Shown piece by piece: positions 53,836-64,000 of a DNA stretch of 64,000 bases (position 1 is the first letter of the stretch; each line of letters begins with the position of its first letter). The position numbers were made by a program, and so were the translations under genes. This stretch comes from Pseudomonas laurylsulfativorans (GTDB lineage Bacteria > Pseudomonadota > Gammaproteobacteria > Pseudomonadales > Pseudomonadaceae), in the NCBI RefSeq assembly GCF_002906155.1, contig NZ_MUJK01000003.1:434001-498000 (forward strand). The letters run 5' to 3'. A model generated the notes under the pieces. The model did no database searches. It was not told the origin of the DNA and saw only the letters and a program-made list of their open reading frames with translations.

Positions 53836-54117
53836 TCATGCCTCCAGATACTGACGGCGCTCGCTTTTGGTGGCGATGCGCGCGGAAATGATTCAAACGA
53901 AATTCGGATCGCGGTAGGTGTGCGCGACGACCAGCAAGCGGCCTCTGGCATCCAGCCCCATGGTGATCCAGCGTTGCTCATCATGGTGGTTGTCCTCAAT
54001 GGTCAGCGCTCGTTCGTCATGGAACACCGGTTCGGTCTCAGCGAGGCTGATGCCTTGGTGCTTGAGTTTGTTGGCTGCGTTCTTGGCCTTGTGGAACTGA
54101 ATTTCGAATGGCTTCAT
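53836..54117 (-). pseudogene. brnT: BrnT-type toxin, interrupted by an in-frame TGA
   Basis: RNase toxin of the BrnT/BrnA pair. The frame opens MKPFEIQFHKAKNAANKLKHQGISL and reads to RDPNFV, where codon 75 is TGA (53893-53895). The same frame then continues IISARIATKSERRQYLEA and ends with its natural TGA 3 bases before brnA. That tail is the conserved family C-terminus, so a full-length toxin of 93 residues existed and a single CGA-to-TGA change would explain the loss. A truncated 74-residue product lacking the final strand and helix may still be made. Confidence 0.85.
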
Positions 54118-54138
54118 TATGCATACTTTATATGTATA
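54118..54138. promoter_or_regulatory. Probable brnTA operator
   Basis: Inverted repeat TATGCATA (54118-54125) / TATGTATA (54131-54138), directly against the brnT start codon with no room for a ribosome site. BrnA-type antitoxins repress such sites. Confidence 0.55.
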
Positions 54139-54291
54139 AAAAAGAGGCGGGCCTTACCGATGGTCGCCAGGAATTCGAAAGACTAGTCAGCACCGGGGGG
54201 TGGACAGCGAGGGATGTATTTCAAGGTTTATAGGAGGGCTACGCTTGTGGGTGGCAGGGGGAATGGACGTGTATCCATTTTGTGACTGATA

Positions 54292-54305
54292 AGTTGTATA
54301 CAACT
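54292..54305. promoter_or_regulatory. Perfect palindrome AGTTGTATACAACT upstream of the purine permease
   Basis: A 14-bp perfect palindrome with the TTGTATACAA core typical of GntR-family operators, 67 bases upstream of the permease ATG. No regulator gene is adjacent. Confidence 0.6.
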
Positions 54306-54371
54306 CTATAGACATTTGTCCTGAATATTGAATACAGTGTGCGCATAACAAAAACCAGGGAACCCCCTAAC

Positions 54372-55889
54372 ATGAAAACGCCCCATGTTTCACACCAACG
54401 GCCCGAGGACGAAAACCTAGGGATCGGCGCGAATATGGCTTATGGCCTGCAACATGTTCTGACCATGTATGGCGGTATCGTCGCGGTGCCATTGATTATC
54501 GGCCAGGCGGCCGGGCTGTCACCGGCGGACATCGGTTTGTTGATTGCTGCTTCATTGTTTGCGGGGGGGCTGGCAACGCTGCTGCAAACCCTGGGTTTAC
54601 CGTTTTTTGGTTGTCAATTACCGCTGGTACAGGGTGTGTCCTTCTCCGGCGTCGCGACCATGGTGGCGATTGTCAGCAGTGGCGGGGAGGGCGGGTTTCA
54701 ATCGGTGCTGGGCGCGGTGATAGCGGCGTCTCTGATCGGATTGCTGATAACCCCTGTGTTCTCACGTATCACCAAGTTCTTCCCGCCGCTGGTGACCGGC
54801 ATCGTGATTACCACCATCGGCCTGACGCTGATGCCGGTAGCCGCGCGCTGGGCCATGGGCGGCAACAGTCACGCGCCGGACTTCGGCAGCATGGCGAACA
54901 TCGGTCTGGCGGCGGTGACGCTGGTACTGGTGCTGCTGCTGAGCAAAGTCGGCAGTGCGACTATCTCCCGTCTGTCGATTCTGCTGGCCATGGTCGTCGG
55001 CACGATCATCGCGGTGTTCCTCGGCATGGCTGACTTCTCGTCCGTAACCCAGGGCCCGATGTTCGGCTTCCCTACGCCGTTCCACTTTGGCATGCCGACT
55101 TTCCACTTCGCTGCGATCCTGTCGATGTGCATCGTGGTGATGGTGACGCTGGTGGAAACCTCGGCGGATATTCTGGCGGTCGGTGAGATCATCGGCACCA
55201 AGGTTGACTCCAAGCGCTTGGGCAACGGTCTGCGTGCCGACATGCTGTCGAGCATGTTCGCGCCGATCTTCGGTTCCTTCACCCAAAGCGCCTTCGCCCA
55301 AAACGTCGGGCTGGTGGCCGTTACCGGCATCAAGAGCCGCTATGTGGTGGCCACTGGCGGTCTGTTCCTGGTGCTCCTCGGCCTGCTGCCGTTCATGGGT
55401 CGGGTCATTGCCGCCGTGCCGACGTCGGTGCTGGGTGGCGCCGGCATCGTGCTGTTCGGCACCGTTGCGGCCAGTGGCATTCGGACCTTGTCCAAGGTCG
55501 ACTACCGCAACAACGTCAATCTGATCATCGTCGCGACCTCCATCGGCTTCGGCATGATCCCGATTGCTGCGCCGAGCTTCTATGACCACTTCCCGAGCTG
55601 GTTCGCGACCATTTTCCACTCGGGCATCAGCTCGTCGGCGATCATGGCAATCGTGCTGAACCTGACCTTCAACCATCTCACCGCCGGTAACTCCGATCAG
55701 CAATCGGTGTTTGCGGCGGGTACCGAGCGGGTGCTGCGTTATCAGGATCTGGCGGCGTTGCGCGAAGGGGACTACTTCAGCGACGGTAAGCTGCACGATT
55801 GCGACGGCAAGGAAATTCCGGTGCAGGAATCGGAGCACGGCGTGGCAGAGCCACGGGCGGCGCACGCGAAAAGCAGTGAACATGTCTGA
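54372..55889 (+). CDS. NCS2-family purine (xanthine/uric acid) permease
   Basis: A 505-residue membrane transporter with about 14 segments. It belongs to the nucleobase-ascorbate transporter family: the signature QNVGLVAVTGIKSRYV is at about 308-323 and the partner segment ETSADILAVGEI at about 263-274. The Q-N-x-G form is that of xanthine/urate carriers rather than uracil carriers. Proton symport is expected. The tail after residue 460 is hydrophilic. The ATG at 54372 starts MKTPHVSHQRPEDENLGIG. A palindrome upstream suggests induction by a purine-sensing repressor. Confidence 0.9.
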   Translation: MKTPHVSHQRPEDENLGIGANMAYGLQHVLTMYGGIVAVPLIIGQAAGLSPADIGLLIAASLFAGGLATLLQTLGLPFFGCQLPLVQGVSFSGVATMVAIVSSGGEGGFQSVLGAVIAASLIGLLITPVFSRITKFFPPLVTGIVITTIGLTLMPVAARWAMGGNSHAPDFGSMANIGLAAVTLVLVLLLSKVGSATISRLSILLAMVVGTIIAVFLGMADFSSVTQGPMFGFPTPFHFGMPTFHFAAILSMCIVVMVTLVETSADILAVGEIIGTKVDSKRLGNGLRADMLSSMFAPIFGSFTQSAFAQNVGLVAVTGIKSRYVVATGGLFLVLLGLLPFMGRVIAAVPTSVLGGAGIVLFGTVAASGIRTLSKVDYRNNVNLIIVATSIGFGMIPIAAPSFYDHFPSWFATIFHSGISSSAIMAIVLNLTFNHLTAGNSDQQSVFAAGTERVLRYQDLAALREGDYFSDGKLHDCDGKEIPVQESEHGVAEPRAAHAKSSEHV

Positions 55890-55906
55890 CGTTCACGGCG
55901 AGTGAA

Positions 55907-55942
55907 AAGGGCCGATCTGTCGAATAGACAGATCGGCTTTTT
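55907..55942 (+). terminator. Terminator of the purine permease gene
   Basis: Stem GCCGATCTGTC (55911-55921) with GACAGATCGGC (55927-55937), loop gaata, then TTTTT. Confidence 0.92.
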
Positions 55943-55973
55943 GCTTTTCAGTAGATGGCTTTTCAATCGGCCA

Positions 55974-56010
55974 CAAAAAAGCCCCTGAGTCTTTCGATTC
56001 AGGGGCTTTT
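55974..56010 (-). terminator. Terminator of tRNA-Asn
   Basis: Stem GCCCCTGAGT (55981-55990) with ATTCAGGGGC (55997-56006), one mismatch or wobble; the AAAAAA at 55975-55980 gives the T-run when read on the minus strand. Confidence 0.85.
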
Positions 56011-56023
56011 CGATGTTGCTGTC

Positions 56024-56099
<76 letters not shown>

Positions 56100-56108
56100 A
56101 TGGCGCCT

Positions 56109-56136
56109 ATGTTACTGATTCAAAAAGAGAAGTCAA
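56109..56136 (-). promoter_or_regulatory. Promoter of tRNA-Asn
   Basis: On the minus strand, -35 TTGACT (56136-56131), 16 bases, -10 TAACAT (56114-56109), followed by a GC-rich discriminator, about 10 bases before the mature tRNA. Confidence 0.7.
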
Positions 56137-56327
56137 GCATCGAATAGCAAATTGACGGATTCATGGGGACGGGCGGTGGTTTAGCGGTCATTGGCGGTTA
56201 CCAGAATCACACCAGAGGTCTACCATGGCCGCCCGGAAGTGGTGTCACGCGCTGCCGGCCATTCCGCCGAAAAGGTACGCGCCATGAATCATTTGAAACT
56301 TACACCTCGGCATTGCGGGGTGCACCC

Positions 56328-56558
56328 ATGAGTGTCTCTCAGATCAGCCTGCCCAAAGGTGTCGCCCCGCATGCCGAAAAGCTGTTCGACGCAATCACTC
56401 AGGCCGACACCGCAGAAGCATTGAACCGTGCGGGCGGCAAGGCTGAAGGCTTCGTCCTGGGGTTGGAAAGCACCAAGGCGATCAAGAGTCAGGTCGCCGA
56501 ATCGCTTTATGTCGCCTATGACGATGCGGCCAGTCAGCGTGCGAGTGAGCTGGCTTAA
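56328..56558 (+). CDS. Small hypothetical protein (76 aa)
   Basis: A 76-residue soluble protein beginning MSVSQISLPKGVAPHAEKL. It is helix-rich, with no signal or membrane segment. The ATG at 56328 follows a GGGG-type site; the open frame upstream is not protein-like. It converges on the minus-strand 69-residue gene with a 4-base overlap. I do not recognise the family. Confidence 0.6.
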   Translation: MSVSQISLPKGVAPHAEKLFDAITQADTAEALNRAGGKAEGFVLGLESTKAIKSQVAESLYVAYDDAASQRASELA

Positions 56559-56764
56559 CCGCCGAAGGTAATCGTGCCAAGCATCAGTTTGGCATACAGC
56601 ATCGTGGCACCCAGCTGCACCAGCCACAGGGCCAGGCCGCCGAGGAATACACCGGCAGCGACTTGCATTACCAGGTTGTTGCCGCGTTTTGTCGGGGGGC
56701 GGGGGATGAAGTGATCCAGGTCATCCAGGTCATCGCGGTCGGCCCGCAGGTCATCGTTTTTCAT
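56555..56764 (-). CDS. Small single-pass membrane protein (69 aa)
   Basis: A 69-residue protein. The N-terminal 28 residues are acidic (MKNDDLRADRDDLDDLDHFIP), then a hydrophobic stretch (VMQVAAGVFLGGLALWLVQLG, about 32-52) and a second weakly hydrophobic tail. It probably sits in the inner membrane with its N-terminus inside. A gene of this kind lies in the same place upstream of the aminotransferase in PAO1, as I recall. No function known. Confidence 0.65.
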   Translation of the reverse strand: MKNDDLRADRDDLDDLDHFIPRPPTKRGNNLVMQVAAGVFLGGLALWLVQLGATMLYAKLMLGTITFGG

Positions 56765-56803
56765 AAAGGGGTTCTCGCAGAATACTCAGGCAGACATAAA
56801 ACC

Positions 56804-56886
56804 TGTAGGAGCCGGCTTGCCGGCGAAGAACCAATGGCATTCATGTTGGCCGATAGACCGCCATCGCCGGCAAGCCGGCTCCTACA
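56804..56886. repeat. REPIN (CCGGC class)
   Basis: TGTAGGAGCCGGCTTGCCGG at the left and its reverse complement ending 56886, about 83 bp in total. Same class as the array at 46730-47100. Confidence 0.85.
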
Positions 56887-56945
56887 GGGTAGATGTGTGC
56901 AGTCTAGAGGGCTGGGTCGGTGCTTTGAAAATTATCTGAAGCAAA

Positions 56946-56980
56946 TAAAAAACGGGAAGCCCAAAGGCTTCCCGTTTTTT
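56946..56980. terminator. Terminator downstream of the aminotransferase gene
   Basis: Stem AACGGGAAGCC (56951-56961) with GGCTTCCCGTT (56966-56976), A-run and T-run on either side. On the minus strand it ends the aminotransferase transcript. Confidence 0.88.
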
Positions 56981-56995
56981 CAGGTCAAGGCTCAA

Positions 56996-58192
56996 TCAGA
57001 TGACTTGGACGATAGCGTCCGTCACAACCTGAATGTTGCTCTGGTTCAGCGCGGCCACGCAGATGCGGCCGGTGTCCAGGGCGTAGATGCCGAACTCGTT
57101 GCGCAGGCGGTGAACCTGCTCAACGCTCAAGCCTGAGTAGGAGAACATGCCGCACTGACGACCGACGAAGCTGAAATCGCGCTGAGGCGCTTTTTGTGCC
57201 AGCAGGTCGACCATCTGGGTACGCATGCCACGAATGCGCAGGCGCATTTCGGCCAGTTCGGCTTCCCACTGGGCGCGCAGTTCCGGGCTGTTCAGCACCG
57301 CCGCGACGACGCTGGCACCGTGGGTCGGCGGGTTGGAGTAGTTGGTGCGGATCACGCGTTTGACTTGCGAGAGCACGCGCGCGCTTTCTTCTTTCGACTC
57401 GCTGACGATCGACAGGGCACCTACGCGCTCGCCGTACAGCGAGAACGATTTGGAGAACGAGCTGGAGGCGAAGAAGGTCAGGCCCGACTCGGCGAACAGG
57501 CGCACGGCAGCGGCGTCTTCGTCGATGCCATCGCCGAAACCTTGATACGCCATGTCGAGGAATGGCACGTGGCCTTTGGCTTTAACGACTTCCAGGACGT
57601 TTTTCCAGTCCGCCGGGCTCAGGTCCACGCCGGTCGGGTTGTGGCAGCAGGCATGCAGCACAATGATCGAGCCGTTTGGCAGCGCGTTCAGGTCTTCCAG
57701 CATGCCGGTACGATTCACGTCGTGGGTCGCGGCGTCGTAGTAGCGGTAGTTTTGCACCGGGAAACCGGCGGTTTCGAACAGGGCGCGGTGGTTTTCCCAG
57801 CTTGGGTCGCTGATTGCCACAACGGCGTTCGGCAGCAGTTGCTTGAGGAAATCGGCACCGATTTTCAGAGCGCCAGTACCGCCAACGGCCTGGGTGGTGA
57901 TGACGCGGCCAGCGGCAAGCAGTGGCGAATCATTGCCGAACAGCAGCTTTTGCACGGCCTGGTCGTAGGCGGCGATGCCGTCGATAGGCAGGTAGCCGCG
58001 GGAAACGTGTTGAGCGGCGCGAATCGTTTCGGCTTCGACAACGGCGCGCAGGAGTGGAATTCGCCCCTCCTCGTTGCAGTAAACACCGACTCCCAGGTTG
58101 ACTTTGTTGGTACGGGTATCGGCGTTGAATGCTTCGTTGAGGCCCAGGATTGGATCGCGTGGTGCCATTTCGACAGCGGAGAACAGGCTCAT
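56996..58192 (-). CDS. Aspartate/aromatic aminotransferase (class I)
   Basis: A 398-residue PLP enzyme of the AspC/TyrB family. The Schiff-base lysine is about K247 in SSSFSKSFSLYGERVGAL. Other motifs are DPSWENHRALFETAGFPV, LHACCHNPTGVDLS (PLP phosphate and ring contacts) and the C-terminal arginine region GRICVAALNQSN. It transfers amino groups between aspartate or aromatic amino acids and 2-oxoglutarate. Sequence alone does not separate the two substrate classes with certainty; TyrB-like annotation is common for this Pseudomonas locus next to uvrB. Start ATG at 58192. Confidence 0.94.
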   Translation of the reverse strand: MSLFSAVEMAPRDPILGLNEAFNADTRTNKVNLGVGVYCNEEGRIPLLRAVVEAETIRAAQHVSRGYLPIDGIAAYDQAVQKLLFGNDSPLLAAGRVITTQAVGGTGALKIGADFLKQLLPNAVVAISDPSWENHRALFETAGFPVQNYRYYDAATHDVNRTGMLEDLNALPNGSIIVLHACCHNPTGVDLSPADWKNVLEVVKAKGHVPFLDMAYQGFGDGIDEDAAAVRLFAESGLTFFASSSFSKSFSLYGERVGALSIVSESKEESARVLSQVKRVIRTNYSNPPTHGASVVAAVLNSPELRAQWEAELAEMRLRIRGMRTQMVDLLAQKAPQRDFSFVGRQCGMFSYSGLSVEQVHRLRNEFGIYALDTGRICVAALNQSNIQVVTDAIVQVI

Positions 58193-58527
58193 TATTGCGG
58201 CGGCTCTGAATGGAGAGTGGAGGGACGTGTCGCGCTCCAGCCGAATGCACTAGAGCGGTGCACAAACGGGGAGCTAGTATAGAGGCCATCCGCGATCAAT
58301 GGCGACAGGCGATTCGGCTTTTAAGGTAAGTTTTTCCGATTATTTTTCGACCGTTAGTCGATTGACGTCGTCAAAGGCTTTACGTGTTGTAGGACGTTTG
58401 CCTTGAAAGCGCTGGCAATCGGCTCCACATTGAGCACAATCCAGTTTTTTCTTCGGGCGACATCGGTCGTTTGCGGTCTTTCTCGTTCGTGCCGGTTTTA
58501 CCGGCAAGAGTGATCCAGAGGTTTTTC
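58193..58527. other. Divergent region aminotransferase/uvrB with palindrome
   Basis: 335 bases without a gene. An inverted repeat TTGACG-T-CGTCAA lies at 58362-58374; its first half could serve as a -35, with TGTTGT 17 bases later as a weak -10 for uvrB. No SOS-box sequence was found here. Confidence 0.4.
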
Positions 58528-60543
<2,016 letters not shown>

Positions 60544-60560
60544 ACTTAAAATGCGGTCCC

Positions 60561-60708
60561 TGTGGCGAGGGGGCTTGCCCCCGTTGGGTCGCGAAGCGGC
60601 CCTAAAACCTACCGCTGCGTTGTGTCAGTTGTACATTGTTAGCAGGTTTTACGACTGCTGCGCAGTCGAGCGGGGCGGTGCGGCGATCCGACAAGTCCCC
60701 TCGCCACA
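60561..60708. repeat. Long REPIN-like inverted pair (GAGGGGGCTTGCCCCC class)
   Basis: TGTGGCGAGGGGGCTTGCCCCC at 60561-60582 and, inverted, a TCCCCTCGCCACA end at 60696-60708. The 148-bp unit is longer than other REPINs here and the right REP is shortened. Confidence 0.7.
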
Positions 60709-60728
60709 ATGTTGTGGATGACTCGATA

Positions 60729-62279
60729 TCAATGCGCCTCACCCGCCTTCAACCCCACCGGCAACTTCCTGGTCAGCAACACCGCCAGCATGCTGATCCC
60801 CAGCGCAATTCCGACAAAATGAAACGCATCGTTGTAGGCCATGATCGACGCCTGTTGGTGAGCAATCTCGCTGAGTTTGCCCAATGCCGCTGTTTCGTTG
60901 CCCAGCCGATCGGTCAGCGAGGCGATGCGTTCGGCCACCTGCGGATTGCTCGGCACGATGGATTCGCGCAGGTAGTCAAAGTAAACCTTGGTCCGCGCAT
61001 CCAGCAGCGTGGCGAGCAGGGCGATGCCGATGGCACCGCCGAGATTGCGCAGGATGTTGAACAGGCTCGACGCCGATCCCGCATCCTGAGGCAGGATATA
61101 GGAGGTGGCGATCAGCGAGATGGTCACCATGATCAGCGGTTGTCCCAGGGCGCGGATGATCTGGATCTGGTTGAACTGCGGCCCGGCAAAGTCCGGGTTC
61201 AGCACCCCTGAAGAGAAACTCGCCAACCCGAACAACCCGAATCCCAGGGTGCACAGCCATTTCGGCGAGATGAACTTCATCAGCTTGGGCACCAGCGGAA
61301 TCAGAAACAGCTGCGGCACGCCCATCCACATGATCACTTCACCAATCTGCAAAGCGTTGTAGTTCTGGATCTGCGCCAGGTACAGCGGCAACAGATAGAT
61401 CGAACCGTACAACCCGACCCCCATCCCGACGCTGGAAATACTGGATAACCCGAAGTTGCGGTTGCCAAGGATGCCGAGATTGATCAGCGGATTGGGCTTG
61501 GAAAACTGCACGATCACAAAGGTGATCAGGCTCACCAGCGCGATGCTGCCCAGGGTCACGATCAGGTTCGACTCCAGCCAGTCCTTGCGGTGGCCTTCCT
61601 CCAGAAACACTTGCAAGCAGCCGAGCCCGACGCCGAGGGTGAGAATACCGGCGTAGTCGGTGCTTTTGAGCAACTCCCAGTGCGCTTCTTTTTTCTCCAG
61701 GCCGTACATCAGGCCGGCGATCATGATCAGCCCGGGCGGGATGTTGATGTAGAAGATGTACTCCCAGCCCCAGTTTTCCGTCAGCCAGCCGCCGAGTGTC
61801 GGGCCGATGGAGGGGGCGAAGGTGGCAGTCATGGCAAACATGGCCATGCCCTTGGCGCGATGGTGTTCCGGCAGTTTGATCAGGGTCAGGGTGAACGCCA
61901 GCGGAATCAGTGCGCCACCGGTAAACCCTTGCAGGGCGCGGAACACGATCATGCTCTCCAGGCTCCACGCCATGGAGCAGAGCAGGGACGCGGCGAGGAA
62001 TCCGAGGGACACCCACACGGCCAGGCGCCGTGCCGAAAGCAACTGCACCAGCCAGGCGGTGAGGGGGATCATGATGATTTCCGCCACCAGGTACGAGGTG
62101 GAAATCCACGAGCCTTCTTCCAGGGTTGCCGACAGCGCGCCCTGGATATCCTTGAGCGAGGAGTTGGTGATCTGGATGTCGAGCACCGCCATGAAGGCAC
62201 CGAGCATCACGCTCATCACCGCGATCCAGTCGCGCCGGGTCGGTTCGCCGACCGGGCGGATCAGTTGATCACCGGCCAT
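60729..62279 (-). CDS. DHA2-family MFS efflux transporter (EmrB type)
   Basis: A 516-residue proton-driven drug exporter with about 14 membrane segments. The N-terminal DHA2 signature is LDIQITNSSLKDIQGAL, motif C-like residues occur in FAPSIGPTLGGWLTENWGW, and a GGALIPLAF loop is present. It works with the membrane-fusion protein encoded just upstream, overlapping by 11 bases, and probably an outer-membrane channel from elsewhere. Gene order gltX / HlyD / MFS / uvrB matches PAO1. No regulator gene adjoins. Confidence 0.93.
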   Translation of the reverse strand: MAGDQLIRPVGEPTRRDWIAVMSVMLGAFMAVLDIQITNSSLKDIQGALSATLEEGSWISTSYLVAEIIMIPLTAWLVQLLSARRLAVWVSLGFLAASLLCSMAWSLESMIVFRALQGFTGGALIPLAFTLTLIKLPEHHRAKGMAMFAMTATFAPSIGPTLGGWLTENWGWEYIFYINIPPGLIMIAGLMYGLEKKEAHWELLKSTDYAGILTLGVGLGCLQVFLEEGHRKDWLESNLIVTLGSIALVSLITFVIVQFSKPNPLINLGILGNRNFGLSSISSVGMGVGLYGSIYLLPLYLAQIQNYNALQIGEVIMWMGVPQLFLIPLVPKLMKFISPKWLCTLGFGLFGLASFSSGVLNPDFAGPQFNQIQIIRALGQPLIMVTISLIATSYILPQDAGSASSLFNILRNLGGAIGIALLATLLDARTKVYFDYLRESIVPSNPQVAERIASLTDRLGNETAALGKLSEIAHQQASIMAYNDAFHFVGIALGISMLAVLLTRKLPVGLKAGEAH

Positions 62280-63357
62280 CGTCAGCGGCGTCTTTGCTGC
62301 TCAATTTAGTGGTGGCACCGTCAGGGGCGTCCTTGATGTTCACCTTGGCGGTTACCGACATGCCCGGGCGGATCTTGCCGCGCAGCGGGTTGTCGGCGGC
62401 GAATGTCAGTTTTACCGGAATCCGCTGCACGACTTTGGTGAAGTTGCCGGTGGCATTGTCCGGCGGCAACAGGCTGAACTGTGCGCCTGAGGCGGCGAAC
62501 AGGCTGTCGACCCGGGCTTCGATGGGTGTGTCGCCGTAGGCGTCGAAGGTCAGCTCGGCTTTCTGCCCGGGTTGCATGTGGCCGATCTGGGTCTCCTTGA
62601 AGTTGGCCTGAATCCAGATGTCTTCATCGGGCACGATCGACAGCAGGTAAGCGCCGGCCTGTACGTATTGGCCTTCGCGGGCCGCACGCTGGCCGATCAG
62701 GCCGCTGATGGGGGCGTGGATTTCGCTGCGGGTCAGGTTCAGTTCGGCCTGGGCGAGGTCGGTTCTGGCATTGGCGATCTGCGCATCCAGGCGCTTTATT
62801 TCGGCGGTCAGCGCGTTGACTTGCTGGCGCTGGCCCTGGGCATCCGCCTGGGCCCTGGCCAGTTGCGAACGGGCAATGTGGTTGTCGGCGGAGAGGGTGG
62901 TTACCCGTTCTTCCGAGACATAACCTGGCTTGCGCAAGGTCTCGGCGCGGGTCAAATCAATCTGCGAACGGCCCAGGCTAGCCTGACTGGACGCTACTTG
63001 CGCTTCGCTGGCGGCAATCAGGCTGGCCTGCTGGGTCAGTTTGCTCTGGGCTTGCAGGCGTTCGGCCTCGCGGGTGGCGAGGGTTGCGTTGGCGCGGTCG
63101 ACAGCGAGGTGGAAGTCGTCGCCTTCGAGTTTGATCAGCAACTGGCCCTTCTCGACATGCTGGTTGTCCTGCACCAGCACCTGATCGATGCGCGCACCCA
63201 GTTGGCTCGACACACGGGTGATCTCGCCCTGGACATAAGCGTTGTCGGTGCTTTCATAAAACCGCCCCTTGAAAAACCAATGGGCAAACAGGCCCCCGGC
63301 AATCAGCAGGACGATCAACAGGAAAATGGACAGGCGACGCTTGAGTTGGGCAGGCAT
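62269..63357 (-). CDS. HlyD/EmrA-type membrane-fusion protein
   Basis: A 362-residue periplasmic adaptor anchored by one N-terminal segment (about 8-27, IFLLIVLLIAGGLFAHWFF). A split lipoyl domain (YVQGEITRVSSQLGARIDQ, QDNQHVEKGQLLIKLEGDD), a long alpha-hairpin (about 85-200) and beta-barrel segments (WIQANFKETQIGHMQPGQKAEL) follow. The ATG at 63357 is preferred because it starts close to the membrane anchor; an upstream in-frame ATG adds an unconserved lead. It overlaps the MFS gene by 11 bases, so both are made together. Confidence 0.92.
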   Translation of the reverse strand: MPAQLKRRLSIFLLIVLLIAGGLFAHWFFKGRFYESTDNAYVQGEITRVSSQLGARIDQVLVQDNQHVEKGQLLIKLEGDDFHLAVDRANATLATREAERLQAQSKLTQQASLIAASEAQVASSQASLGRSQIDLTRAETLRKPGYVSEERVTTLSADNHIARSQLARAQADAQGQRQQVNALTAEIKRLDAQIANARTDLAQAELNLTRSEIHAPISGLIGQRAAREGQYVQAGAYLLSIVPDEDIWIQANFKETQIGHMQPGQKAELTFDAYGDTPIEARVDSLFAASGAQFSLLPPDNATGNFTKVVQRIPVKLTFAADNPLRGKIRPGMSVTAKVNIKDAPDGATTKLSSKDAADDGR

Positions 63358-63432
63358 GGGGCAAACTGTAGTCGAGAAATTGTAAGGGAAGGTATCAGCA
63401 GGCAAATCTGGCATACAGCCGATAAACGGTAA

Positions 63433-64000
<568 letters not shown>

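Noticed and set aside
53893..53895. TGA in brnT as a selenocysteine codon.
   Set aside because: No SECIS-like hairpin was seen after it and BrnT homologues have an ordinary residue at this point; a nonsense mutation is simpler.
58193..58527. An SOS box in front of uvrB.
   Set aside because: No CTGT-N8-ACAG or near match was found in this gap.

Overview
The window is a 64 kb piece of a Pseudomonas chromosome, most likely from the P. fluorescens group. Three things point there. Gene order follows the blocks I know from P. aeruginosa PAO1 (topA - sulA - lexA - psrA - nagZ - mtiP - csiV - mfd - gap - apbE - sthA - GDPD - PilZ - lolCDE; then mlaA - PilZ - rssB - rssC - tal - dusA; then tRNA-Asn - aminotransferase - uvrB - MFS/HlyD pump - gltX). 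The base composition and codon use look like high-GC Pseudomonas throughout. Many intergenic gaps carry Pseudomonas REP/REPIN palindromes. The window starts inside topA and ends inside gltX. No prophage, CRISPR array, rRNA or replication origin was seen.

Layout. 1-7 kb: topA end, two small conserved proteins, the SOS pair lexA-sulA, the fatty-acid regulator psrA, nagZ and methylthioinosine phosphorylase. 7.2-8.4 kb: an IS110-family element inserted inside a REP palindrome, with a readable bridge-RNA-like 5' end. 8.4-15 kb: minus-strand cluster mfd - csiV - SWIM/SNF2 helicase. 15-24.5 kb: GAPDH, an orphan apbE, soluble transhydrogenase, a phosphodiesterase, a PilZ protein and the lipoprotein-release operon lolCDE. 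24.6-28.3 kb: divergent copper-response module cinRS / cinA-queF. 28.4-34.9 kb: envelope and stress block (DUF4404, phosphonatase-like pseudoenzyme, mlaA, PilZ, rssB-rssC, tal, dusA). 35-39 kb: a 1205-residue RTX protein and a small lipoprotein. 39-44 kb: a PheC-like periplasmic protein and the copABCD copper-resistance operon. 44-47 kb: two divergent L,D-transpeptidases and a tandem REPIN array. 47-56 kb: diguanylate cyclase, DUF1254 protein, Gly-rich secreted protein, exonuclease III, arylamine N-acetyltransferase, a brnT/brnA toxin-antitoxin pair with a nonsense mutation in the toxin, and a purine permease. 56-64 kb: tRNA-Asn, two small proteins, aminotransferase, uvrB, an EmrAB-type pump and the start of gltX.

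The genes form several working groups. Copper handling uses cinRS, cinA-queF and copABCD; a similar 16-bp motif lies almost the same distance upstream of cinA and copA, so CinR may control both. DNA repair and SOS are represented by lexA, sulA, mfd, uvrB and an exonuclease III. The envelope group includes lolCDE, mlaA, nagZ and the two L,D-transpeptidases. Cyclic-di-GMP signalling has one GGEEF enzyme and two PilZ proteins with altered motifs.

The most interesting region is the IS110 element. It split a REP sequence at a CT core dinucleotide. Its 5' non-coding end contains a stem-loop whose two sides carry 7-nt stretches that match the left and right halves of that target, as expected of a bridge RNA.
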